A stretch of 64,000 bases of DNA, taken from the NCBI RefSeq assembly GCF_902167145.1, contig NC_050102.1:4960850-5024849 (forward strand). The letters run 5' to 3'. Source of the stretch: Zea mays (taxonomy: Eukaryota > Streptophyta > Magnoliopsida > Poales > Poaceae). The notes beneath the pieces were generated by a model that did not search any database, was not told the DNA's origin, and saw only the letters and a program-made list of their open reading frames with translations. Shown piece after piece: positions 23,005 to 34,740 of this stretch; within the stretch, counting starts at the first letter, position 1, and each line of letters opens with the position of its first letter. The translations under genes and the position numbers were made by a program.

Positions 23005-24619
23005 TGAAAGTCGCCTAGAGGGGGGTGAATAGGCGAAACCTGAAAATTAAAACTTTATCCCCAACTAGATCCCTTGATTAGTGGTTAGAACAAGATATAC
23101 AAATATCGAAGAATAGAAACTAAGTTCTTGCTTGAAGAGAGTATTGCTAAATAATGCGGAAGTGATAAATCAATACAATTAGTAAGTTATAGAATAACAA
23201 AGCAAGAAGCCTTAGATGAGAAGAGCACTAGGACAAGTTCTTTCTTGCAACATGTTGCTTCACTAAATGGGAATTTAACTTGAAGCAACACCAAATGATA
23301 TTAGCAAATAAAGATGCAAGAAAACTTAGAGCAAGGGAACACAAACAAATCACAAGCAATAAACACAATGGACACGGGTGATTTGTTTTACCGAGGTTCG
23401 GCCCTCGAAGGCCTAGTCCCCGTTGAGGAGTCCACTTAAGGACGGGTCTTTTTCAACCCTTTCCCTCTCTCTTCCCCGATCACACAAGGATCGGTGAGCT
23501 CTTCTTCTTCTCAAGGATCACTCTCGATCCCACAAGGACCACCACAATCTTTGGTGTCTCTTGCTAGCTTTTACAAGCCTCCAAAACTTTGGAGGAAGTT
23601 CAATGGGAGTCAAAACTCCACGCGCAAATGAACACAAAGATGAAGCACACACTATCTCTCGATGAATCTCACAAGGCACTAGTGCTAAACTCAAATGAGT
23701 AGCTCTCTTTTGCTTGCTCTCTCTTTTGTGGCACTTGTGTTGGTTGTAGTGGTCTAAATCTTGTGTATAGGATGGATCAATGAATATATGTGGTTGGGAG
23801 GGCTTGAGTATGTCAACTAGATGACTTGGAATGTTGCTTGGGCTCCCACCCCTTGAAGTGGCCGGTTGGGGTGGTATTTATAGCCACCAACCAAAATCTA
23901 GCCGTTGGTGAGGGCTGTCTGTTCGATGGCGCACAGGACAGTCCGGTGCACACCGGACATGTCCGGTGCGACAGCCACGTCACCCGACTGTTGGGGTTTC
24001 GACTGTTGAAGTTCTGACACTGGGCCCGCCTTGATGTCCGGTGGCGCACCGGACATGAACTGTAGAGTGTCCGGTGCGCCTGCTCCCGCGTGCCTGACGA
24101 CTGCGCGCATCTGGCGCGCATTAAATGCGTCTGCAGGTGACCGTTGGCGCCGGAGTAGCCGTTGCCCCGCAGTTACACCGGACAGTCCGGTGTACACCAG
24201 ATAGTCCGGTGAATTTTAGCGGAGCAGCTGAAATGAATTCCCGAGGCTGGCGAGTTCCGGAGGCCGCTCTTCCTTGGTGCACCGGATATGTCCCGTGTAC
24301 ACCGGACAGTCCGGTGAATTATAGCGGAGTCGCCTCTGGAATTTCCCGAAGGTGATGAGTTTGAGTTCGGAGTCCTGTGGTGCACCGGACATGTCCGGTG
24401 GCACACCGGACAGTCCGGTGCGCCAGACCAGAGGTGCCTTCGGTTGTCCCTTTACTCTTTTGTCGAACCCAATACTTGGTCTTTTTATTGGCTAAGTGTG
24501 AAACTTTGGCACTTGTATAACTAATAAACTAGAGCAAACTAGTTAGTCCAATTATTTGTGTTGGCCAATTCAGCCACCAAAATTATTTAGGAACTAGGTG
24601 TAAGCCTAATTCCCTTTCA
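23005..24619 (-). repeat. Right LTR of the nested element
   Basis: 1,615 bp, the 5' LTR in transcription sense. It is very similar to the left LTR but has one more palindromic unit (about 24277-24310), which explains most of the 19-bp length difference. Confidence 0.85.
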
Positions 24620-24624
24620 GACCC

Positions 24625-25913
24625 CTCGCATGACCGCCATCGCAGCAAAATCATCCCAAGGGCCTCCCTACACTGACCACTCCCCTACTACCCTTGCCCC
24701 TTTCGGGTAAGGTAGTCTTCCACTAGCTTTCCTAATTAATCAGCCAAGGGCGTCCCATTAAACCCTTGTGGTAGCACTGTTTTTCGGGGTGGTCGCTCCA
24801 TGTTCCAATTAACATAATGATCTTATCATGAACAGTAATAATAAACAGATAATAAAAATGTGATCATGAATAATGTATCTTCATACCCAAAACCACATAA
24901 AGCACTAGCAAGTACTACCCAAAAAGTTCAGTGGCAAACAAGGTATAAAGATAGACAAACTAGGGTAACCTATTGGGTCCCATCAAAATTAACCTATGCA
25001 GATCATTATGATTAATTAGAACATGATTAGGTAAAAGAAGTGATCAAGGGCACAACTTGCCTGGGACTTGAGATTCCAGGTACCAGGATGATCTTCAGAT
25101 GACTCGTGACCTCACACTAGTCGTAGCAATACAACCAAACAGTGTATAGGCAAAATTAACATTACACCAAACATAAGAATAAACTGCGTAATAATGATCT
25201 ACGCGAAGCTACGAGATCGTGGGATCGAGAACCACTAAGATCGGAGTTACGGTTATGGAGTTATGACATTCCAAAGATTTAGGAGTGGGGTGCAAAAGAA
25301 ACTAAGTACATAATTTTAGTCTATGTTTCATGGCAAAATGAGGTTACTAGATGATAAACAATTTTAAAATGAATTTAATGCAACTAGAATGGATTAATTT
25401 GGAGCTAAAATAAATTAAATATGAATCAAACCAGTTTCTGAATTTATTTTTACACTAAAAATCAACTTCTCCTATTATTTTATTATGCTTGCTTACTGAC
25501 TGGGCTGCGACATAAATTCTCGAGACCCTAAGGACTAGTTTGTGAATTCCAGGGACCCATTTTAAATACCTGATACTATAACCTGGATGGCGGGTTGATT
25601 TTGCCTAAGGTGAGGGGCTCTTTATCAAAAATACCACGACCCAAGAGGTATCCTTTAATATGAGCCGCTCAGATTAGATCCAACGGCCCGTATCGGACCC
25701 AAATCGGTACAGGTTCACAGCCATTGGATCGAAATTCGACCATCAGGATTTTATGAGATCTAAACCGCTCGCCACCCACGGATTGATGATCAACGGCCCG
25801 TATTCGACGGACGAATGGATATGCGCCAATCTAATTCAGATCACCGATCCGCAATCCGACGGTCATATCCAAAGACCGCCAATGCATATGAACTTCTAAT
25901 TGGCTCCGTTCAC
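24625..25913 (-). repeat. LTR 2 of the compound element, right part, truncated
   Basis: It resumes at CTCGCATGACCGCC and follows LTR 1 up to CTCCGTTCAC (equivalent to 12515), then jumps directly to internal sequence GACCTAGGACACC (equivalent to 14317). About 1.8 kb, the end of the LTR plus the polypurine tract, has been deleted with at most one base of homology at the join. Confidence 0.85.
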
Positions 25914-26715
25914 GACCTAGGACACCAATTTTGGATTAAATCATGTTCATAGGGGTAGGGTCTAGTGTATTTCACCTGTATTAACCAATCCATTAAATAA
26001 CTCACATTAGATTAGATCATATTAGATTAGATGGGATCTAGATTATATTGGTATGACTAGTTTGACTAGATAAGATCTAATTAATTTGCATTAGATCATG
26101 GTTGTTTAAACTAGGGTGGATAAGTATGCTTATTAGGATAAGATGGGTCCATAAAGATAAGATAGAATCTTTTGAGGTCAGTTAGATCTATTAGCATGAC
26201 ATAAAATCTTTTCAAGATAAGATGAGTATCTTTTTAAGATAAGATGGATCTATGGGTGTAGGATAGAATCTTTTAAGATGAGATGGATATTGTTAGGCTA
26301 GATCCTTCAATGAGGGATAATCTAGTTTGTCTAGTTAGTTTTATAAGCATTATATATATGCAGATGTAATTGTGGACATTACTCCACAACCCATCACACT
26401 CAATCAAAGATCCAAATCAGATAAGTATCATAAGAACAAACATTCAGGTGTATAGATACCTTAAAAAATTTATTTTTGTTCCTAAGGGTAGGTCTCCTAT
26501 TCCTAAAGATCACTTTAGGCACAGGATTTCGAAGTGTGAAATCCAAGTTTGTCTTTAGAAGGAAAAGGTAAGGATAATCAGAGTAAAGCGGAAATAGATG
26601 AAAAAACATTAAGAAAAGTTTAGAAAAGAATTAGAGTAGCAAAGGTAAGTAAATATTGGTTGTCCAGTTCTATCTAGGTTTCATCCTACAGTCAACATTC
26701 CTCTGATACCACTTC
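25914..26715 (-). other. Internal region, second copy, PPT deleted
   Basis: Closely matches 14317-15119, including the PBS (complement at 26701-26711). Its left 105 bp, with the polypurine tract, is missing. No coding sequence. Confidence 0.8.
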
Positions 26716-29700
26716 TGTCACACCCGGGTTTCGGGACACCAAGACCCGGGCGCGAACATAATCACCAGGTGTGCTAGGACCAAGTCTCACACATATGATG
26801 AATCATGGCATAGGATCGAATGTCACATCTTTACTACATAACATGAGTTCTATACAAAATAAATAATTACATCAACTGTCCAACAACCCAAAGTTGACTG
26901 GGAGATGATGGCCTAGACCTCCCACGAACACATCGCAGCATCCTCCATGCGCCTCATCCTGTGGTACCTGTTCTTGGCCTGTGGGGGGGTGTGAGATAGC
27001 AAGAGTGAGCTCACATACGTTCATAGCTCAACAAGTTGTGGGGAATAATGTGCATGAACTCACCAAAGGTGGGAGCTCAAGTGAAGTGTAAGGCTTACCA
27101 AAGAGGATGGTTAGAGCTGAGCATTGCTTTTAAAGTTGGTCAAAATTTTATTAGCAATTACTAAGTATAAGTAAATATCAAACCCAATTAAGTAGTAGAA
27201 CAAAAGTAACAACATCACCTGCAATGCAATGCATATGACAATTTGAATTTAGTTCCATAAATTAATCATGTGAGGGTCCGAGCTGCTCATGACCGTGAGC
27301 ACGGCTAGTATACCAGTTTTACACTCTGCAGAGGTTGCGCATCTTTACCCACAGGTCATGTTACCCATCTGCCAAGGGATCGCGACTTCCCATACACCTC
27401 TACCGAGGAGGCGAGGCAGGGTAACACTACGAGGCCTTTACAAAGTTCCACTAGCTTCAGAAAACCCGCTACAGTTTATAGGAAGCTCCAATGCAGGGAC
27501 CCCTCGCATGACCGCCATCGCAGCAAAATCATCCCAAGGGCCTCCCTACACTGACCACTCCCCTACTGCCCTTGCCCCTTTCGGGTAAGGTAGTCTTCCA
27601 CTAGCTTTCCTAATTAATCAGCCAAGGGCGTCCCATTAAACCCTTGTGGTAGCACTGTTTTCCCGGGTGGTCGCTCCATGTTCCAATTAACATAATGATC
27701 TTATCATGAACAGTAATAATAAACAGATAATAAAAATGTGATCATGAATAATGTATCTTCATACCCAAAACCACATAAAGCACTAGTAAGTACTACCCAA
27801 AAAGTTCAGTGGTAAACAAGGTATAAAGATAGACAAACTAGGGTAACCTATTGGGTCCCATCAAAATTAACCTATGCAGATCATTATGATTAATTAGAAC
27901 ATGATTAGGTAAAAGAAGTGATCAAGGGCACAACTTGCCTGGGACTTGAGATTCCAGGTACCAGGATGATCTTCAGATGACTCGTGACCTCACACTAGTC
28001 GTAGCAATACAACCAAACAGTGTATAGGCAAAATTAACATTACACCAAACATAAGAATAAACTGCGTAATAATGATCTACGCGAAGCTACGAGATCGTGG
28101 GATCGAGAACCACTAAGATCGGAGTTACGGTTATGGAGTTATGACATTCCAAAGATTTAGGAGTGGGGTGCAAAAGAAACTAAGTACATAATTTTAGTCT
28201 ATGTTTCATGGCAAAATGAGGTTACTAGATGATAAACAATATTAAAATAAATTTAATGCAACTAGAATGGATTAATTTGGAGCTAAAATAAATTAAATAT
28301 GAATCAAACCAGTTTCTGAATTTATTTTTACACTAAAAATCAACTTCTCCTATTATTTTATTATGCTTGCTTACTGACTGGGCTGCGACATAAATTCTCG
28401 AGACCCTAAGGACTAGTTTGTGAATTCCAGGGACCCATTTTAAATCCCTGATACTATAACCTGGATGGCGGGTTGATTTTGCCTAAGGTGAGGGGCTCTT
28501 TATCAAAAATACCACGGCCCAAGAGGTATCCTTTAATATGAGCCGCTCAGATTAGATCCAACGGCCCGTATCGGACCCAAATCGGTACAGGTTCACAACC
28601 ATTGGATCGAAATCCGACCATCAGGATTTTATGAGATCTAAACCGCTCGCCACCCACGGATTGACGATCAACGGCCCGTATTCGACGGACGAATGGATAT
28701 GCGCCAATCTAATTCAGATCACCGATCCGCAATCCGATGGTCATATCCAAAGACCGCCAATGCATCTGAACTTCTAATTGGCTCCGTTCACCTCTCATCC
28801 AACGGCAACCGGCGCTTCTCCTTTCTAACGCTCGATCTCGCATCAACGGTTACTGGTTGTCTTCTTCCTCCCCGCTAAGGCCCAAGGCGGCACCGTTCCC
28901 AGGCAACCATGCCAGAGTACATGCGCTGGCGTTCCCAGTGCCCCAAACCCACAATCTCAAATCCTATAGGTTCTGTACGGAGAGAAGTTGGCAACGAAAT
29001 TCACGGTCGGATCCATACCACTGGTTGGGCGAGGATGGTTCTGTGGTTCTGCCCATGGCGCAAAGTAAATCGGAGGAGGTGGTGACGTCGCGGCGAGAAA
29101 TCCTTGCTCCTCCAGTTACAGTTTTCGCCCCACCAGGATCCGATTCAACCTAGCATGCTCCTGCGACCCCCCCTGTTCTCATCATGAGGCCGGATCGGCG
29201 GCCTGGGCACGAATCGCCCATGGCGGCGGTCGGATTCTCTTTCCCTGCTCCGCTCCGTGGTGGAGTTCATGCTTGCTTCTCGTTTCTCTCTCTCGTCTAC
29301 CCTCACACCGGCCATGAAGCACGGCGGCCAGGGACGTCGACGACAGGCGCTAGCTGGGACGCGTGCACGGTGGAGTTGCGACGGCCGATGAGGTTTGAGC
29401 CGGGATACGGTGGCCGACAACCCACGCGCGGTACGACAGCAAGGAACAACGACCGATGGCACATTCCCCGGCTGTAAGCTGAGGCCACGGCGCGAGAAGG
29501 TCCTCCGTGCCCAACTAAGGCTCACAGAGCTTCAACGGCGCATGCCAAGTCGCGCCAGCAGGAGGACTCCCCGGCTGTAGAAATGAATCGATTCATCTCA
29601 CTCTCTATTTCTTGCAACGGCGGCACACTGGACAAGGGATGAAGAGAAGGGGCGCCAAGCACAGAGCGATGAACGGGGAAGGCATCGTGGTCCTCGCATT

Positions 29701-30487
29701 TAAACTATGGAGCGCAGCTAGGATCCCGACGGAAATCCCCCGATTCACGGATGCTGTTGCGCGGCGACGGAGGTCGGTGTGCGTAACAGAAAAGCGGATA
29801 GGGAGGAGCGGCTTCGATTCTTGTACTCCGAGAAGCACGGCCAGAGGAATCGAGGTCTGAGTCCAAATATCGCCCAGGTGGTTTGGTGCCTAGAGATCTC
29901 GGCGCCGAGGAGCTGCGCACGCCATTGCCGCGGATTCTGTTCCTGTACCGAGGAGGGAGCTGACACAGGCGGCCCCACGCCGCAGTGATTGATCCGGCGT
30001 GCACAGAATTGAGGAGAGGCTGGCGCATGGATTGAAGGAATGGGCCAGAAGTTTGATGGTTGGCCCAGTTGCACAGTTCTTTTTTTTATTATTCTATTTC
30101 AGATCCTTTTCTATTTGTTCAAATTCTAATATTCGAATTTTAAACTTGATTTACGATTGTTCACTAATTATATTGTACAATTAAAAGTGCCAATTTTGGA
30201 GATAAATCTATATATTTTTATATTTTATACCCTTCCCCTTTTTTTATTTCCATTTTCGAACCCTAACCTCCTTTTGGGTTCCAATTCAATTTTCTTATTA
30301 GTATATTTTGATTAATAGTGTTGCTATTATTATTATATGCACAACAAACAAAACTCCAATATGATGCACAAGTTGACATTAGTCATTTAATCCCTTTAAA
30401 TGTGGTTGTTCTCATGCTTAGTTAAACTGAAACAAAGCAATAGGAGAATTATCTCCATTACCATGGTTTACAAATTTGGGTATTACA
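26716..30487 (-). repeat. LTR 3 of the compound element
   Basis: 3,772 bp, the 5' LTR in transcription sense, followed directly by the GTATT duplication. Very similar to LTR 1. Confidence 0.85.
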
Positions 30488-30670
30488 GTATTTTATACCC
30501 ATAGGTTAACGGGTATGAGTAAAGGTGGAACGTTCTAATACCCGTTGGGTGAAGATTTTTGTCCAATAACAGACTCATAGATAGAATATTTAGTCCATAT
30601 ATATATTCTAATAAAGTAAATATTTATCGAGTATCGGGTCACGGGTACCACATGTACTGGGTCCACAGAT

Positions 30671-31601
30671 ACGTATTATGGAACCGAGAAAGCCAAGCAG
30701 TGCCGCGGTGACAGAAAATATCGCTGACAGGCATGGCCCACGATCGCAGAACGTGTGGCTGCAAACGGAGGCCGTCGTGAGCCACGCGCAGCCCAATCAG
30801 CAAGCGGGCCCACCTGTCCAGCTGATCCCGTCGATTCGACGAACTACATTGTTCCCTCTTTCCTCTCCTCTTTCCCCATCCGTCCAATCAACCCGACCGG
30901 GCTGCTCTGCTGCCTCTCCGGCGCCATTGACGAGCAAGAGAGTCCTCATCCTCCGGCACCTGGTCCGTCGCGTGCCGTGCCCACCCGCTAAGGCCAGGGC
31001 GCCCCGACTTGAGCTCACCGCGCCGAACTCGAACCGCTGCTGTTCCTCGGTAAGCTCATCGCTTCCCTAGTTTCCTCCGGTCAGTTTATGCAAAAGCAAG
31101 CCCCTTTTCAGCTCGTTTTTGGCCGGCCGGCCGGTCGCTGGTTGGTTGCTTTAGCCTTTTGTGCATCCTGAATAAAGAATCCGCCGTGGAGGTGGACAAA
31201 AAGGAAGGAGAGGCTGAGCTGTTCAGATTCCGATTCTTTTGGTTAGAGTTCCTGAGCTGTTCAGGATCCAGGCTATTGATTCAGAGTGGAGAGAAATACG
31301 TGGGCCATGGTTAATCTCTTGTTCAGCTAGTAATCGCCCCAGCAGCTCCTGGGACTGGGAGGGAGCTATTTTTCATGTCAAGGGCGTATCTGTAACTCTG
31401 TAAGCTTTTTTTTTCGGCCTTTGTGCACTCAGCAGGCCTGTTTGTTTGAGAGAGAGAAAAAAAACCACAGGTAGCAGCAAGAAGCTGAAGCATATCACGG
31501 CTCTGACTACCCCACACTGTCACTGACTGACTCTGCATCTAACCTGTACGCGCACGCACGTGTTTCGTGGTTCTGGGGATTCAGGGGCAGGGTCGTCGAG
31601 G
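30671..31601 (+). promoter_or_regulatory. Reticulon gene promoter and 5' leader with predicted intron
   Basis: The upstream region has GGGCCCACC (about 30806), GCCCAATCAG (CCAAT type, about 30790) and pyrimidine-rich patches (30850-30895), typical of TATA-less plant promoters. A leader intron is predicted from CTCG/GTAAGC (donor at 31050) to GGATTCAG (acceptor ending 31584). This leaves 17 bases of leader before the ATG at 31602. Retrotransposon sequence ends only about 0.2-0.35 kb upstream of this promoter. Confidence 0.5.
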
Positions 31602-32680
31602 ATGCCGGAGCACTCAGAGAACGCGGCGGCGGACCTGATGGGCAACATCATGGAGACCATCGCGGAGAACCTCCCGAGGCAGAAGTCCGTGCGGTTCGAC
31701 GACGGCGACGGCTCCTCCATCTCCGAGCAGGCCAAGAAGCTGTTCGGCGGCGGCGAGAGCAGGAAGAAGTCGGTACACCACGTGCTGGGCGGCGGCAAAT
31801 GTACGTACCGCGCATTGCAATTTGCACTGCACGCCCTCGGGCCTCGGCCCTCCTGGGTCTTCTTGGCCTCTTCCGCTCCTTCATCTAATGGCTGCAAGTT
31901 TCGTCCTCCTGCTGACGGTGGGCTGCTCTGCTGCACCTGCACGCAGCCGCCGACGTGCTTCTGTGGCGGAACAAGAAGATCTCGTCCAGCGTGCTGGGCG
32001 TGGCGACGCTGGTGTGGGTCTTCTTCGAGTGGCTGGACTACCACTTCCTCACCATCCTCTGCTTCATGCTCGCGCTCGGCATGGCCGTCCAGTTCGCCTG
32101 GTCCATCTTCTCGTCCAGCGTGCCCCGCGTGCAGCTGCCGGAGGAGCTGTTCGCGAGCGCCGGCGCGGCCGCCGGCGCCCAGGTGAACAGGGCCCTGGGC
32201 TTCCTCCAGGACGTGGCCTGTGGACGCGACCTCAAGCGGCTGGTCATCGTAAGTGACGCCGTCTCGCGTTACTCTTTCTTCGCCGAACGGCTTTTGCAGA
32301 ACTGCAGTAGCTATTCCTGTATATATTGTACTCACCCACCGTTGGTGATTAATGTAAGGTGATCGCCGGGTTCTTCGCTGCGGCGGTCGTCGGCAGCTTC
32401 TGCAACCTCCTGACGGTCATCTACATCGGTAACAGCTTCTGAGTTCTGGCCTGGCAGTGCTTGCTTTCTTTCTGTTCCAGGGTTATATTGCAGTTCTGAA
32501 TGTTCTGGATACGGTTCAGGGTTCGTGTGCGCGCACACCCTGCCGGTGCTGTACGAGAGGTACCAGGACCAGGTGGACGAGTTCCTGTACAACATGCTAG
32601 GGCTGGTGCAGAGCCAGTACAGCAAGCTGGACAGCAAGGGCATCCTCAAGGGGGGCGTCAAGTTCAGGAAGAGCGACTAG
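31602..32680 (+). CDS. Reticulon-like protein (RTNLB)
   Basis: 243-residue endoplasmic reticulum membrane protein that shapes ER tubules. Coding exons: 31602-31800, 31947-32248, 32359-32428 and 32520-32680, with GT-AG introns and consistent phases. The N-terminus MPEHSENAAADLMGNIMETI and the SVHHVLGGGKSADVLLWRNK motif are hallmarks of plant reticulons. The first hydrophobic hairpin is LGVATLVWVFFEWLDYHFL through MAVQFAWSIF; the second runs LKRLVIVIAGFFAAAVV through FVCAHTLPVLYERYQD. The Lys-rich C-terminus (KGILKGGVKFRKSD) fits cytosolic exposure. Length is normal for the family. No defect is seen. The exon 3 acceptor (AATGTAAG) is weak but keeps frame and the conserved residues. Confidence 0.9.
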
Positions 32681-33099
32681 CTGATTTCCTCCCATCTACG
32701 ACTACGATTTGATTCATCCTGGGAGTCTTGATCGATCGACACTTGTTCTGTTCTGTACAGCGAGTAACAACCGCTGCTGCTAGCTACATTCTTTACTGTA
32801 CTGTACTTGTGTGATGACATCATATCTTCGCGTCGCGTGTACTGAAGAACTACACATTGCACTAAGGTTGCTTTCGTACGTGTACGTGCTCATCTTTCTT
32901 CCTTGGAAATCACTCGGATGTGCCGCCCTTTGCAAAATGCAGCGATCCCTTGTTTTTTTTTCTTTTTCTTGAGGAACTGGCTTCTTTGGTTTGTATTTCC
33001 GGTCGGGTTCATCAGGATTCTTCAAACAAAAAAAAAATTGGTAGCAATAATGGCTTCTTGTCACAACTCATTCAGACAACGAAGAAAAACAGGAAACAC
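32681..33099 (+). other. Reticulon 3' flank
   Basis: Probable 3' untranslated region and intergenic sequence. No further gene is seen. A T/A-rich homopolymer patch lies at 32950-33045. Confidence 0.4.
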
Positions 33100-34216
33100 C
33101 CCATATCATCTACGTGGGCTACGGGCGTCGGTTTCGTCGTCGGCTGCGCATCAAAGCCCAGTGCGCCCGGCCCAAGGTCCGTGAATGCGCTTGCTGGGCT
33201 GAGCTGGTCCGGGCCGCGCGGCCCATGGTCACGTTCTTGCTGGGGTCCGGTCAGGTTCCGTCCTGTCCTGTCCTGTCCTGCGATGTCCACCATGGCGCGG
33301 CGGCGCGCACGCGGGCTGAGGAGGGAACGTGCACCGCGCCGCGACACCACGTGCCGGCGGCCGCTCGCCATGAGCACCGCCTCAGCCCCAATGGGAGTGG
33401 GACGCCGCTGGCCAGCTCGGACGGACAAGCTCCGGCGGTGGCCCACCGGTGCCGGGTGCCGTGATCTCCTGTGCAGCGCGCACGCACTACTGCGTGTGCA
33501 TGCTTGCATGGTGTGGAGGGGGATGGAATGGATTGCTTGCATTGCATGCCCCGTGTGCCATGTTTAGAAACTACTCTCTCTATTTGCGTTGCCAAGGTTT
33601 CAGTAAACCAGCTTTGTCGGAATCCATTCTCAGTTCTCTGTACCTAGTATACGATGAAATCAAAACACTCATCCGGTTAAGAATCGCAATCCCATCTCTT
33701 GGCCTTCCGTAGATGATCCGGTAAGGAGACATGCATGCTTACTAACGCAGCAGTTTATTTATATATGGGTGTATCTATTGTATTTAGGACTGTTTCACGA
33801 ACGACCTAGCTACCTGACCTGCCACAGACAATCCGACGCCGTGAAGCCACGTCAGATGTCAAGGTGGGCCCAACCGGACACAGCTGTGCACTGCGTATGT
33901 CTCTGGGGGTATCTGTGCTCCTCTGGCTTTACGGAGAGATGAGATCTGTCTGCTGTGCCTAGCTTGTGCAAAGCTGCACCAGTAAGCTCATGGTGTCTCC
34001 ATCTTCCGTCCACCACTACACTGCCCCAGATACTGTGAGATCTTTTCTCCACCGTCCGGCCGGCGTGATTCTTCGTCGCTGCTGGCGATTAACCCGAACG
34101 ATCCGACGCTACAGCTAGCTAGCTAGCCTTCAAGCTCCATATAGCTACCACTGCGCGCGCCCTCTGTGAAGAGCGCTAGCTCGATCTGGACTGGACCTCT
34201 CCCTCGGCGACAACGG

Positions 34217-34226
34217 CTATAAATAC
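34217..34226 (+). promoter_or_regulatory. TATA box of small-peptide gene A
   Basis: CTATAAATAC, 190 bases before the ATG at 34416. The counterpart CTATAAATAG sits at 44624 in copy B at almost the same distance. No ATG occurs between the predicted transcription start and the called start codon. Confidence 0.75.
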
Positions 34227-34415
34227 CTGCTGCTCGCCAACCCTTCATCCATCAACCATAGCAGCTAAGCTAGTGATTTCCGAGCTTCACATCACCAGTA
34301 GAGCTCCACACGTACTGCTCACCCAGCCAGTCTTGTTGCTGCTGCTAGCTGCTAGCTTGCTCGAGCTAGTTAGGTCGAGCGAGGGCGCAGTGAGCCAACT
34401 TAGCTAGTGAGGCAT

Positions 34416-34550
34416 ATGGCGGCCATGGCCAGGTCTGATGATCAGTGCGACCGTCTTGTGTGGGCATTGCCCATGGAGCGTCCGCTCAGGGACTGCCGCG
34501 GCACCGGCGACGACGACGACGACGACTACGACGTCGCCCCGGCTGCTTAA
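34416..34550 (+). CDS. Small acidic-tail peptide A (44 aa)
   Basis: Unrecognised 44-residue peptide. It starts MAAMARSDDQCDRLVWALPM, has CRGTG, then six Asp, and ends YDVAPAA. The ATG at 34416 is the first ATG downstream of a TATA box (34217); a second in-frame ATG follows at 34425. An AATAAA at 34801 fits a polyadenylation signal, giving a transcript of about 0.58 kb. The duplicate gene at 44810 encodes a peptide with the same CDRLV, ALP, CRG and GDDDDDDYDVAPAA segments, while the flanks have diverged. There is no signal peptide or membrane segment, and the function is unknown. Conservation of frame and of the C-terminus between copies is the main evidence that it is translated. Confidence 0.65.
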   Translation: MAAMARSDDQCDRLVWALPMERPLRDCRGTGDDDDDDYDVAPAA

Positions 34551-34718
34551 TAATTAACTAACGGATCAAAATCTGCAGTATGCATGGCATGTGATCTAGA
34601 GTTAGAGATTGTACAAGCGATGACGATGAGTGAGTATGTGTGTGCCGAACGAGGTCTCGAGATGATAGATGTATATCATCATTTCTTGCCTCCAAGCTAG
34701 CTAGCTAATAATAACTTA

Positions 34719-34740
34719 GGGCTTGTTTGGGAGCAAGCCC
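34719..34740. mobile_element. 22-bp remnant of a Tourist-type MITE
   Basis: GGGCTTGTTTGG plus GAGCAAGCCC, two short inverted ends with no interior, flanked on both sides by TTA (34716-34718 and 34741-34743). It looks like a PIF/Harbinger MITE reduced to its termini. Copy B has no matching insertion. Confidence 0.55.

Larger units (their letters stand above)
15906..24619 (-). mobile_element. Nested LTR retrotransposon, gag only, non-autonomous
   Basis: 8.7-kb element inserted in the middle LTR, with GACCC duplicated at 15901-15905 and 24620-24624. LTRs are 15906-17501 and 23005-24619, both from TGAAAGTCGCC to CCCTTTCA. The PBS TGGTATCAGAG is on the minus strand (22992-23002), two bases from the right LTR. 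The PPT (minus AAAAAGGGGGAG, at 17504-17515) abuts the left LTR, so transcription runs leftwards. The only coding sequence is a damaged gag at 21095-22958; no protease, integrase or reverse transcriptase is found. The gag style (UBN2-like N-terminus, CCHC knuckles) points to a Ty1/copia relative. Mobilisation would need an autonomous partner. Confidence 0.85.
10442..30487 (-). mobile_element. Compound LTR retrotransposon with three LTRs
   Basis: Order on the plus strand: LTR (10442-14211), internal (14212-15119), LTR (15120-15905 plus 24625-25913, right end deleted), internal (25914-26715), LTR (26716-30487). The outer ends are TGTCACACCC and GGTATTACA, flanked by GTATT at 10437-10441 and 30488-30492, a 5-bp target duplication. 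The primer-binding site TGGTATCAGAG lies on the minus strand beside the LTR at 15120 and again at 26716, so the element reads leftwards. The internal region is only 0.9 kb and codes for no protein, so this is a non-autonomous element with very long (3.77-kb) LTRs. The triple-LTR form implies unequal recombination. The family is not named here. Confidence 0.85.
9993..30670. mobile_element. TIR element split by the compound LTR retrotransposon
   Basis: The left part (9993-10441) begins TAGAGATATCAATTGG, like the hAT-type end at 8181, and is rich in CCCATACCC/GGGTATGGG. The same low-complexity theme resumes right of the retrotransposon (30493 to about 30670: ATACCCATAGGTTAACGGG, then ACGGGTACCACATG). 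The two parts therefore appear to be one older element interrupted at GTATT. The right terminus and its target duplication are not clearly visible, so the outer limit is approximate. No coding sequence is present. Confidence 0.5.

Noticed and set aside
33072..33567. GC-rich overlapping frames after the reticulon gene and at 42377-42812
   Set aside because: Open in nearly all frames on both strands and not conserved in a single frame between the duplicated copies.
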